A DNA stretch of 64,000 nt from Pigmentiphaga kullae. Lineage in GTDB: Bacteria; Pseudomonadota; Gammaproteobacteria; Burkholderiales; Burkholderiaceae_B. The notes beneath the pieces were generated by a model. The model had not been told where the DNA came from and searched no databases. It saw only the letters and a list, made by a program, of their open reading frames with translations. A program made the position numbers and the translations under genes. The number at the start of each line of letters is the position of its first letter. The first letter of the stretch is position 1. The stretch is from assembly GCF_004216695.1 (NCBI RefSeq), contig NZ_SGXC01000002.1, forward strand, positions 1,550,001 to 1,614,000. Direction: 5' to 3'. Positions 50,694 through 60,058 of this stretch are shown here, in pieces.

Positions 50694-51323
50694 TTACCCC
50701 GCGATGCCGAGGGTGGCGGGATCGCCCCGGCCGCGGCGCACGACCTCCGGCTCGGCGCCGGTCAGGTCCACCACGGTGGTCGGCTCGAAGGGACAGGCAC
50801 CCCCATCGACCACCGCCGCCAGCTCATGCTCGTAGCGCTCGCGGATCTGCTCGGCGTCGTTGAGCGGTTCGTCCTCGTTGGCGGGAATCAGCGTGCTGGA
50901 AAGCAGCGGCGCGCCCATTTCCTCCAGCAGGCACAGCGCGATCGGATGATCGGGGACACGTATGCCTATGGTCTTGCGCGAAGGATGGGACAAGCGCCGC
51001 GGCACTTCGCGCGTGGCCTCGAGAATGAAGGTCCAGGGCCCGGGCGTGGCCGCCTTCAGCAACCGGTACTGCTGGTTGTCGACGTGGGCGAACTGGCCGA
51101 TCTCGGCCAGGTCCCGGCACAGTACGGTCAGGTGATGCCGCTCGTCCACGCCGCGCAGGCGCCGCAGCGCCTCGGCCGCGTGCTTATCGTCCAGCGGCGC
51201 CACCAGCGCGTAGCTGGAGTCGGTGGGTATGGCCACCAGTCCGCCGGCCCGGATCAACTGGACCGCCTGCTTGAGCAGACGCATCTGGGGATTCTGGGGA
51301 TGAACGGAAAAAAACTGTGCCAC
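50694..51323 (-). CDS. YciO/Sua5-family (YrdC-domain) protein
   Basis: A 209-residue protein with a YrdC domain: 'LIRAGGLVAIPTDSSYALVA', 'TPGPWTFILEATREVPRRL', 'RKTIGIRVPDHPIALCLLEE' and 'LLSSTLIPANEDEPLNDAEQ'. The 'HPQNPQMRLLKQAVQLI' start is of the YciO type. Relatives make threonylcarbamoyl-AMP for tRNA t6A; whether YciO proteins do so in vivo is less certain. The start is GTG at 51323. Confidence 0.85.
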   Translation of the reverse strand: MAQFFSVHPQNPQMRLLKQAVQLIRAGGLVAIPTDSSYALVAPLDDKHAAEALRRLRGVDERHHLTVLCRDLAEIGQFAHVDNQQYRLLKAATPGPWTFILEATREVPRRLSHPSRKTIGIRVPDHPIALCLLEEMGAPLLSSTLIPANEDEPLNDAEQIRERYEHELAAVVDGGACPFEPTTVVDLTGAEPEVVRRGRGDPATLGIAG

Positions 51324-51381
51324 GACTGCGGGCCCTCGCAAACATCGATCACGCCCGGAAACCGTCCGGGCACCCTGCCGC

Positions 51382-52740
51382 CTACTCGGCGGCCAGCGCG
51401 CGCAACTCGGCGGCCAGCTTGGCCAGCGCGGCATCGCGGCCGGCGGCATCGGCAAAAACGGAGCCGCGCGCGACCGCCGCGCCGTCCAGTTCCAGCACGT
51501 ACGAATCTCCCTGCGCCCGCAGCGACCGGGCCGGATCGGCCAGCGCGCGCAGCCGCTTGATGGCGGCGCCGGCCGCCTGGGCATCCGCATGCGGCTCGGA
51601 CAGCAGCAGGTCCTGGCCATCGGCAGCCAGGAAGCGGAAGCGGAAGCGGCCGTCGTCGTCACGGAAGCTGACGAAACGGGCCTGCTTGCCGGCCTTCTTC
51701 TTCGCGGACTGCGCGGGGGAAGACGCGCGCGGGGTATCCAGCCCGACCGCCGCGCGCAGCTCGGCCAGGAACGGCTCGCCTATGGCGCGCGCCTTGCGGG
51801 CGCCTTCCAGCAGGATGTCCTCGATGTCGTCGGGGCGGGCCATCAGGGTGTCGTAGCGCTCGCGCATGGGGCCGACTTCGCGCTCGATGCGTTCGTACAG
51901 CGCCTGCTTGGCGTCGCCCCAGCCCATGCCCTCTTCCAGCGAACGCCGGAACGCGGCGGCCTCGCCCTCGTCGGCGAAGGCCCGGTAGATCGTGTAGAGC
52001 TGCGAATTGTCCGGATCCTTGGGTTCGCCCGGCAGGCGCGAATCGGTCACGATGCGGCCGATGGCGTCGCGCAGGTGCCTGGCGCCGCCCTCGAACAGCG
52101 GAATGGTGTTGTTGTAGCTCTTGGACATCTTGCGCCCGTCCAGGCCCGGCAGGGTGGCCACGGCCTCGTCGATCTGCACCTCGGGCAGCACGAACAGTTC
52201 GCGGCCGCCGCCGTACAGGTGGCTGAACCGCTGGGCGATGTCGCGCGCCATCTCGATGTGCTGGATCTGGTCGCGGCCCACCGGCACGCGGTGCGCGTTG
52301 AACAGCAGGATGTCGGCGGCCATCAGCACGGGGTACGAGAACAGCCCCATCGTGACGCCGGCGTCCGGATCCTCGTTGTCGGCCACGTTCTGGTCCACCG
52401 CCGCCTTGTAGGCATGGGCCCGGTTCATCAGGCCCTTGGCGGTGACGCAGGTCAGCAGCCAGCACAGTTGGGGGATCTCGGGCAGGTCGGACTGCCGGTA
52501 AAAGGTGACGCGGCTGGGGTCCAGCCCGGCGGCCAGCCACGTCGCGGCGATCTGCAGGCGCGAGCGCTGCAGGCGCGCGGGGTCCTCGCACTTGATGAGC
52601 GCGTGGTAGTCGGCCATGAAGAAGAAGGCATCGTTGTCGTCGTTGCGGCTCGCCAGGATGGCGGGGCGGATGGCGCCCACGTAGTTGCCCAGGTGGGGCG
52701 TGCCGGTGGTGGTGATGCCGGTGAGGATGCGGGTTCTCAT
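51382..52740 (-). CDS. trpS: Tryptophanyl-tRNA synthetase with C-terminal YegP-like extension
   Basis: Class I synthetase charging tRNA-Trp. HIGH-type motif 'TTGTPHLGNYVG' at residues 11-22 and KMSKS near residue 203. The catalytic and anticodon parts end near residue 340. About 110 further residues follow a Lys/Ala linker and hold two DUF1508/YegP-like repeats: 'ARFVSFRDDDGRFRFRFLAA' and a weaker copy near 'GDSYVLELDGAAVARGSVFA'. At 452 residues it is about 110 longer than typical TrpS. It is the first gene of the operon running to 46792. Confidence 0.93.
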   Translation of the reverse strand: MRTRILTGITTTGTPHLGNYVGAIRPAILASRNDDNDAFFFMADYHALIKCEDPARLQRSRLQIAATWLAAGLDPSRVTFYRQSDLPEIPQLCWLLTCVTAKGLMNRAHAYKAAVDQNVADNEDPDAGVTMGLFSYPVLMAADILLFNAHRVPVGRDQIQHIEMARDIAQRFSHLYGGGRELFVLPEVQIDEAVATLPGLDGRKMSKSYNNTIPLFEGGARHLRDAIGRIVTDSRLPGEPKDPDNSQLYTIYRAFADEGEAAAFRRSLEEGMGWGDAKQALYERIEREVGPMRERYDTLMARPDDIEDILLEGARKARAIGEPFLAELRAAVGLDTPRASSPAQSAKKKAGKQARFVSFRDDDGRFRFRFLAADGQDLLLSEPHADAQAAGAAIKRLRALADPARSLRAQGDSYVLELDGAAVARGSVFADAAGRDAALAKLAAELRALAAE

Positions 52741-52859
52741 GGGTCGGAGCGCGACAAGCGGGAAGGTGGAACGTAGAGCCGCAGTGTACCTCCCGTGCCG
52801 GGAGCGCGCCCGGCATGGCGGATAATGGCGGATTGCCTTTTTACCTTCCCGGGTCCGCC

Positions 52860-53075
52860 ATGTCTTCGATTACGTTCACGCTCACGGGCGAGTTTGTGCC
52901 GTTGTGCGATTTGCTCAAGCTTACGGGTCTTGCCGACTCGGGCGGAGCGGGCAAGGCGCTGGTCGCGGCGGGGATGGTGAAGGTCGATGGGCAGGTCGAG
53001 TTGCGCAAGACCTGCAAGATACGCGCCGGGCAGGTGGTGGAAATGGATGGGGCGCGGATCCAGGTCCGGGGCTGA
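52860..53075 (+). CDS. Small S4-domain RNA-binding protein (YbcJ-like)
   Basis: A 71-residue single S4 domain: 'FVPLCDLLKLTGLADSGGAG', 'LVAAGMVKVDGQVELRKTCK' and 'IRAGQVVEMDGARIQV'. YbcJ/RqcP-like proteins bind structured RNA or the ribosome. The ATG at 52860 gives the compact domain; an upstream ATG at 52815 adds 15 residues that do not look conserved. It is divergent from trpS and converges on polA. Confidence 0.85.
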   Translation: MSSITFTLTGEFVPLCDLLKLTGLADSGGAGKALVAAGMVKVDGQVELRKTCKIRAGQVVEMDGARIQVRG

Positions 53076-53111
53076 CCGCAGCGCCCGATCCCCCTGCCCG
53101 GCGTCACCCGC

Positions 53112-55830
53112 CTAGTGCGCCTGTTCCCACGTGTAGCCCGTGCCCACCTCGGCCACCAGCGGCACTTTCAGTTCGGCCACGTTGCACATCATCTCGGGCA
53201 GGCGGTGGGCGACGATCTCGCTTTCCTCGCGCGGGACTTCCAGGACCAGTTCGTCGTGCACCTGCATGACCAGGCGCGCGCCCAGCCGGTCTGCATCCAG
53301 CCAGTCCTGCACCGCGACCATGGCCATCTTGATCAGATCGGCGGCGGTGCCCTGCATGGGGGCGTTGATGGCGGCGCGTTCGGCGGCCTGGCGGCGGGGG
53401 CCGCTGCCGCCGCGGATCTCGGGTAGCCACAGGCGGCGGCCGAAGACGGTTTCGACGTAGCCTTGTTCGCGCGCCTGTTCGCGCGTGTCGTCCATGTAGC
53501 GCGCCACGCCGGGGTAGCGGGCGAAATAGCGGTCGATGTAGTGCTTGGCCGCGTCGCGCGTGATGCCCAGGTTGCTGGCCAGGCCGAACGCGCTCATGCC
53601 GTAGATCAGGCCGAAGTTGATGACCTTGGCGTAGCGCCGCTGTTCGGCGTTGACCGCCTCGGGCTGGACGCCGAAGATCTCGGCCGCCGTGGCGCGGTGG
53701 ATGTCCTCGCCGCGGGCGAAGGCCGACAGCAGGTTCTCGTCGCCGGAAATGTGAGCCATGATCCGCAGTTCGATCTGCGAATAGTCGGCCGACATGATCA
53801 GGTTGCCCGGGTCGGCCACGAAGGCCTCGCGCACGCGCCGGCCCTCGGGCGTGCGCACCGGGATGTTCTGCAGGTTGGGATCGCTGGAAGCCAGCCGGCC
53901 CGTGACCACCGCCGCCTGGGCATAGCTGGTGTGCACGCGCCGGGTCCGGGCGTTGATCATCTTGGGCAGCTTGTCGGTATAGGTGGACTTGAGCTTGGCC
54001 AGTCCCCGGTAGCTCAGCAGCGCCTGCGGCAGCGGGTAGTCCTCGGCCAGCTTGCTCAGCACGTCCTCGTCGGTGGACGGCGCGCCGCCCGCGGTCTTCT
54101 TGACCACCGGCAGTTGCAGCTTGCCGAACAGGATCTCGCCCAGTTGCTTGGGCGAGTTCAGGTTGAAGGGCTGGCCGGCCAGTTCGTAGGCGCGTTGTTC
54201 GAGCACCAGCAGTTCCTGGCCGATGGCATGGCTCTGGCGGGCCAGCTCCTCGGGATCGATGCGCACGCCGTTGCGCTCGACGACGGTCAGCACGCGCGAG
54301 ACGGGCAACTCGATGGCGTAGATGCGCTCCAGGCCAGCGTCGGCCTCGATACGCGGATACAGCGTGGCATGCAGCTGGAGCGTGTAGTCGACGTCCTCGC
54401 AGGCGTACTGGGTGGCGACGTCGATGGCGACCTCGTCGAAGCAGAGCTGGTTGACGCCCTTGCCGCACACGTCGACGAAGGACAGGCCCTTGCGGCCCAG
54501 CCAGCGCTGCGACAGGTCGTCCAGCGACACGCTGCGATGCGACTCCAGCACGTAGGCTTCGAGCATGGTGTCGTGCGCGACGCCGCGCAGCGCGACCCCG
54601 GCGTTGGCGAAGACGTGCGTGTCGTACTTGGCGTTGTGCAGCAGCTTGGGGGCCTCGGCGTTCTCCAGCCAGGGGGCCAGGCGCGCCAGCACCTCGTCCT
54701 TGGGCAGTTGTTCGCCGGCGTCCGGATGCCGGTGGGTCAGCGGGATGTAGCAGGCCTCGCCCGGCTTGACCGCGATGGACAGGCCCACCAGCCGGGCCTC
54801 CATTTCCACCAGCGAATCGGTTTCGGTGTCCAGGGCCACCAGCGGCGCCGCCTGGATCGCGGCCAGCCAGCGGTCGAAGGCGGCCCAGTCGCTGACCGTC
54901 TCGTAGTTCACGGTTTCCGGCGCGGCCGGAGCGTCGGCCTGCACGCGCGAATCGCCTTCGGGAATGCGGGACTCGTCGCCCGTCAGCTCGCGCAGCCAGG
55001 TGCGAAAGCCGTAGCGTTCGTACATGACCTCGAGCTTCTCGCGGTCGACCGCGCGCATGGTCAGCGCATCCAGGTCGGGAATGTGGGCGCTCAGGTCGCA
55101 ATCGGTGCGGATGGTGATCAGCGAACGCGTCAGCGCGAAATTCGGGATCGCCGTGCGCAGGTTGGCGCCGGCCACGCCCTTGACGGTGTCGGCCTGCGCC
55201 ACCAGTTCTTCCAGCGTGCCATACTGGGCGAGCCACTTGGCCGCCGTCTTGGGCCCGACCTTCTCCACGCCCGGCACATTGTCGACCGAATCGCCGATCA
55301 GCATCAGGTAGTCCACGATGCGCTCGGGCGGCACGCCGAACTTCTTCAGCACGCCTTCGGCATCCAGCGTCTCGGAGGTCATGGTGTTGACCAGCGTCAC
55401 GTGGTCGTTGACCAGTTGCGCCATGTCCTTGTCGCCGGTCGACACCACGCTGTGTATGCCCTGCCCCGCCGCCTGCAGGGCCAGCGTGCCGATGACGTCG
55501 TCGGCCTCGATCCCCTCGATGGCGAACACCGGCCAGCCCTGGGCGCGTATGGCCTCGACGATGGGCCCGACCTGGCGCGCCAGGTCTTCCGGCATGCTGG
55601 CGCGGGTGGCCTTGTACTCGGGATAGAGGTCGTCGCGGAAGGTCTTGCCCGGCGCATCGAAAATGCAGGCGAGGTAGTCTGCCTTATGATCGTTCAGTGC
55701 GCGGCGCAGCATGTTCAGCACGCCGTACAGCGCCCCGGTCGGCTCCCCCTGCGCGTTGCGCAGGTCCGGCAGGGCGTGGTATGCGCGATATAGATAGCTG
55801 GACCCGTCCACCAACAGCAACGTCTTGATC

Positions 55831-55832
<2 letters not shown>
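53112..55832 (-). CDS. polA: DNA polymerase I
   Basis: A 906-residue repair/replication polymerase, full length. It comprises the 5'-3' exonuclease (residues 1-~300, 'LLVDGSSYLYRAYHALPDL', 'STGDKDMAQLV'), the 3'-5' exonuclease (~330-510, with the metal Asp/Glu in 'LVALDTETDSLVEM', so proofreading is kept) and the polymerase ('MSADYSQIELRIMAHISGDE', 'RRYAKVINFGLIYGMSAFGL', 'VMQVHDELVLEVP'). The start codon at 55832 overlaps the candidate start of the divergent LOG-family gene. The longer open frame upstream is that gene's antisense. Confidence 0.97.
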
Positions 55833-56622
<790 letters not shown>

Positions 56623-56708
56623 CGTCCGCGACGGACGGGCCGGCGGCGGGGGCGATGACGCTAGAATGCGGGGTAATCGTCGATATCCGCCCTCACCCCC
56701 GCTTATCC

Positions 56709-57677
56709 ATGGCCGTATTCACCCCCGTCACCGAAACGGATGCCCGCGCGCTGCTTGCCGACTATACGCTGGGCGAACTGCGCGCCCTGCGCGGCATCCC
56801 TTCCGGCATCGAGAACACCAACTATTTCCTTACGACCAGCCAGGGCGAATACGTGCTGACCCTGTTCGAGCGCCTGACGCGCGAACAGTTGCCGTTCTAC
56901 ATCGACCTGATGACGCACCTGGCGGAACACGGGATTCCCGTCCCCCACCCCCAGGCCACGCGCGACGGGCGCCGGCTGGCCGAGTTGAACGGCAAGCCCT
57001 GCACCATCGCCACCCTGCTGCCGGGCAAGTGCGAGATGTCGCCCCTGCCCGCCCATTGCGAACAGGTCGGCGCCACGCTGGCCCGCATGCACCTGGCCGG
57101 GCGCGACTTCCCGGCGATGCAGCCCAACCTGCTGGGGCTCGACTGGTGGCGGGAGACCGAGCCCGTCGTCGCCCCCTACCTGGACCCGGCCGCCGCCGCC
57201 ATGCTGCGCGACGAAGTGGCGGTCCAGACGGCGTTCGCGCAGACCGACGTCTGCCGCGCGCTGCCGCGGGGGCCGGCGCACTGCGACCTGTTCCGCGACA
57301 ACGTCCTGTTCGCCGGCACGCGCGAGGCGCCGGTGCTGGGCGGTTTCATCGACTTCTACTTCGCCGGCTGCGACACCTGGCTGTTCGACCTGGCGGTCTG
57401 CGTCAACGACTGGTGCATCGCCCACGCCAGCGGCGCGTTCCAGCCCGAGCTTGCCCAGGCGATGCTGGGCGCCTACGACCGGGTGCGGCCGCTGACCGAT
57501 GGCGAACGCGACGCGTGGCGCACCGTGCTGCGGTCCGCCGCGCTGCGTTTCTGGATGTCCCGGCTGCGCGATTTCCACCTGCCGCGCCCGGCGCAGACCC
57601 TGACGCCGCACGATCCCACCCATTTCGAACGCATCCTGCGCCTGCGGCGCGACGGCGACATTTTTCCGCTTCCCTGA
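56709..57677 (+). CDS. thrB: Homoserine kinase (ThrB, APH-type fold)
   Basis: Phosphorylates L-homoserine in threonine synthesis. The 322-residue protein is of the aminoglycoside-phosphotransferase-fold ThrB type used by many Proteobacteria. It has 'GIPSGIENTNYFLTTSQGEY', the catalytic 'GPAHCDLFRDNVLF' (His-x-Asp...Asn) and 'GFIDFYFAGCDTWLFDLAVC' with the metal Asp. Chosen start ATG 56709 gives 'MAVFTPVTETDARALLADY', normal for the family. No thrA or thrC is adjacent. Confidence 0.93.
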   Translation: MAVFTPVTETDARALLADYTLGELRALRGIPSGIENTNYFLTTSQGEYVLTLFERLTREQLPFYIDLMTHLAEHGIPVPHPQATRDGRRLAELNGKPCTIATLLPGKCEMSPLPAHCEQVGATLARMHLAGRDFPAMQPNLLGLDWWRETEPVVAPYLDPAAAAMLRDEVAVQTAFAQTDVCRALPRGPAHCDLFRDNVLFAGTREAPVLGGFIDFYFAGCDTWLFDLAVCVNDWCIAHASGAFQPELAQAMLGAYDRVRPLTDGERDAWRTVLRSAALRFWMSRLRDFHLPRPAQTLTPHDPTHFERILRLRRDGDIFPLP

Positions 57678-57754
57678 GCCATGACACATCTTTCCTACCG
57701 GCACGCGCCGACGAGGGCCCACGCACGCATTCCGCATCCGCGGGGGGACCGCTG

Positions 57755-58540
57755 ATGCAAGCCGCCTCCCTGGCACCCCGCGCCGGCTGGCAGTGGGTGC
57801 GCGACGGACTCGCCCTGTTCCGCCTGCAGCCCATGGCGATGTTCACCTGGGCCCTGACCGTCGGTTTCATGGTCCTGGTGGCCAGCATTCTCGCCCCCGT
57901 CGGCCCCCTGCTGTTCGTCGTCGGCATGCCGGCGATCACGGTCATGACGCTGGAGGCCTGCCGCGCCATCGAGCAGGGCCGCACGGTGCTGCCGCTGCGC
58001 CTGTTCCAGGTGCTCAAGGCGCCGGGCCTGTTCAAGAAGCTGCTGGCGATGGGCGCCCTGTACGTGGCCGCCGTGCTGGTGGCGGGCCTGGTCGCCTTCC
58101 TGCCTTTCGCCGATGGCCTGAGCGAGGCGATGTCCGGCCTGTCGTCGGACGACGTCGCCGGGGTGCTGGCGGCCATGCGCGCGCCCATCGCCTTGTTCGG
58201 CATCCTCTACGTCATCATCGCGGGCTTGTTCTGGCACGCGCCGGCACTGGTGGCCTGGCACCGGCTGGGCATTCGCAAGGCCCTGTTCTTTTCCGGCATC
58301 GCCTGCTGGCGCAACAAGGGCGCGTTCCTGATGTACGGCGCGACCTGGCTGCTCGTGGTGCTGGCCCTGGAACTGGGCGGCGGCCTGCTCGAAGCCGTCG
58401 GCATGTCGCCGACGATTTCCGGGCTGATTCAAATGCCTTTCAATTTCGTCGCGGCCGCGGTGCTGTATTGCAGTTTTTATCCTACTTACACCAGCGTATT
58501 CGGAGCGCCTCCCGCACCGGGTTTCGGCAACGGTTCGTGA
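57755..58540 (+). CDS. BPSS1780-family multi-pass membrane protein
   Basis: A 261-residue inner-membrane protein with about six helices. The opening 'RAGWQWVRDGLALFRLQPMA' and the 'KALFFSGIACWRNKGAFLMY' segment fit a family found in Burkholderiales and often placed beside thrB. Function unknown. It follows thrB by 77 nt. The open frame before 57755 is an out-of-frame reading of thrB. Confidence 0.8.
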   Translation: MQAASLAPRAGWQWVRDGLALFRLQPMAMFTWALTVGFMVLVASILAPVGPLLFVVGMPAITVMTLEACRAIEQGRTVLPLRLFQVLKAPGLFKKLLAMGALYVAAVLVAGLVAFLPFADGLSEAMSGLSSDDVAGVLAAMRAPIALFGILYVIIAGLFWHAPALVAWHRLGIRKALFFSGIACWRNKGAFLMYGATWLLVVLALELGGGLLEAVGMSPTISGLIQMPFNFVAAAVLYCSFYPTYTSVFGAPPAPGFGNGS

Positions 58541-58625
58541 GGGATTTTGTGGGCGATTTTCTCAGTGAAAACCCGGGACTTCACCCACACCGCCGGCATT
58601 TTCCGGTTCAATCCGGCAAACGCGG

Positions 58626-58654
58626 TTGACGGGCCCAAAGATAGCCCGTATAAC
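58626..58654 (+). promoter_or_regulatory. cspA promoter
   Basis: TTGACG (58626-58631), 17-nt spacer, TATAAC (58649-58654). Transcription would start near 58661, giving a leader of about 127 nt before the cspA ATG, in line with the long cold-responsive leaders of csp genes. Confidence 0.75.
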
Positions 58655-58787
58655 GGCGGGGCATGATTTTCAAGAGTACGAGTTGCTGTACAAAATCGCT
58701 TACCACTGCGGTACGGTTGTTCATGGTCTCCATCCTTGATTGTCTTGCTTACATTCGTTTGGTCATTTCATTTCAAGGATAAACACC

Positions 58788-58991
58788 ATGGAAACCGGCA
58801 CCGTCAAATGGTTCAACGACGCCAAGGGTTTTGGCTTCATCACGGCTGATTCGGGCGGCGACGACCTGTTCGCCCACTTCTCCGAAATCCGTGTGGACGG
58901 ATTCAAGACCCTGCAGGAAAACCAAAAGGTTCGTTTCGAAGTCACCGTCGGCCCCAAGGGTCGCCAGGCTTCCAACATCCAGCCTGTATAA
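58788..58991 (+). CDS. cspA: Cold shock protein
   Basis: A 67-residue single cold-shock domain that binds single-stranded RNA/DNA and melts mRNA structure. RNP1 is 'KGFGFI' and RNP2 'DLFAHF', within '[20 protein letters not shown]'. The ATG at 58788 is preceded by AAGGAT; the in-frame ATG at 58740 lies in the leader and is rejected. A strong terminator follows. Confidence 0.95.
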   Translation: METGTVKWFNDAKGFGFITADSGGDDLFAHFSEIRVDGFKTLQENQKVRFEVTVGPKGRQASNIQPV

Positions 58992-59012
58992 GCTATAATC
59001 AGCTTATCCGCC

Positions 59013-59040
59013 AAAACCCCCGCTTGCGGGGGTTTTTTGT
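59013..59040 (+). terminator. Rho-independent terminator of cspA
   Basis: AAAACCCCCGC-TT-GCGGGGGTTTT stem-loop followed by further T residues. The A-run on the 5' side makes it workable on both strands. The remaining sequence to 59281 shows no gene. Confidence 0.9.
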
Positions 59041-59281
59041 TTTTGCCTGGAAGAAAGGCCCCTGCCACGGGCCACCCCAGGAAGCCATCCCAAGCTTCCG
59101 CGACACGGCAAACCCAAACCCCAGGCGGCAGCCACTACGCCCCGGCCTTAGAACGGCTCGCGGCGTTTCAACGCGAACTTTCCCGTCATCGCTGGCGCTT
59201 CGCGCCACCTTGCCGCATGCCATGGCCCCGCCGTGGCCGAAGCTCGCATTTATGCATTCGCATGTACAGGAGGAATTGACC

Positions 59282-59551
59282 ATGGCGAATAAGGAAGAAC
59301 TGATCGAAATGGAAGGCGTCGTCGCCGAAGTGCTGCCCTCGACCAGCTTTCGCGTCACGCTGGAAAACGGCATGGAGGTTGCCGCCTACGCATCGGGCAA
59401 AATGCGCAAGCACCGCATCCGTATCCTGGCCGGCGACCGGGTCACGATGGAATTGTCCCCGTACGACCTGACCAAGGGACGCATCAGTTTCCGGCACAAG
59501 GACGGCCCGTCGCCCGTGTCCGGCAATCGCCGCCCCCTGCGCCGCAACTGA
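59282..59551 (+). CDS. infA: Translation initiation factor IF-1
   Basis: An 89-residue S1/OB-fold factor binding the 30S A-site. '[20 protein letters not shown]' and '[20 protein letters not shown]' are canonical. The tail '[20 protein letters not shown]' is longer than in the ~72-residue E. coli protein. Some beta-proteobacteria carry such a longer second copy apart from the ribosomal protein operon; whether another copy exists here cannot be seen. A strong AGGAGG precedes the ATG. Stop and next start are 1 nt apart. Confidence 0.93.
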   Translation: MANKEELIEMEGVVAEVLPSTSFRVTLENGMEVAAYASGKMRKHRIRILAGDRVTMELSPYDLTKGRISFRHKDGPSPVSGNRRPLRRN

Positions 59552-59552
59552 C

Positions 59553-60041
59553 ATGCTGCGGCAGGCGTTCCAGTACAAGGCCTGGGCGGACCTGCGCACC
59601 CTCGAGGCCATCGGCCGGCTGGACACCGCGCGGGCGGAATCCCTGCGCTTCGCGACGCAGCAGCTCAATCACATGATCATCGTCGAGGACCTGTTCCGGT
59701 CGCGCCTGGAAGGCGCCCCGGCGCCGCATGCCTCGACCAACACGCCGCGCCTGCCCGCGCTGGACGAACTGCGCGAACGCATCGCCCGCTCCGACGCCTG
59801 GTACGGCGCCTACGCCGCCCGGCTCGGGCCGCCCGAGGAAGACGAGACCGTTTCCTTCGTGTTCGCCGACGGCCAGCGCGGCGCGATGTCGCGCAAGGAA
59901 ATGCTGTTCCACATCGTCAACCACGGCACCTATCACCGTGGCGCGATCGGCCATGCGCTCGACCTGGCCGGGGTTCCCCACCCCGCCGATACCTACACCG
60001 TCTTCATCCACGCCACCGAGCCGCAGCGCCGCCAGGCGTAA
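59553..60041 (+). CDS. DinB-family putative metal-dependent enzyme
   Basis: A 162-residue four-helix-bundle protein of the DinB/YfiT group. Metal-binding His candidates are in 'TQQLNHMIIVEDLFRSRL' and 'LFHIVNHGTYHRGAIGHALD'. Family members include thiol-dependent transferases and damage-inducible proteins of unknown role. It begins 1 nt after infA, so the two are probably cotranslated, though no functional link is known. It converges on uvrD with an 17-nt gap. Confidence 0.88.
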   Translation: MLRQAFQYKAWADLRTLEAIGRLDTARAESLRFATQQLNHMIIVEDLFRSRLEGAPAPHASTNTPRLPALDELRERIARSDAWYGAYAARLGPPEEDETVSFVFADGQRGAMSRKEMLFHIVNHGTYHRGAIGHALDLAGVPHPADTYTVFIHATEPQRRQA

Positions 60042-60058
60042 GACCGCCGTCCGGCCCC

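Noticed and set aside
53463-55793. Long plus-strand open frame inside polA
   Set aside because: Antisense shadow of polA. The composition is typical of a reverse reading and there is no ribosome site.
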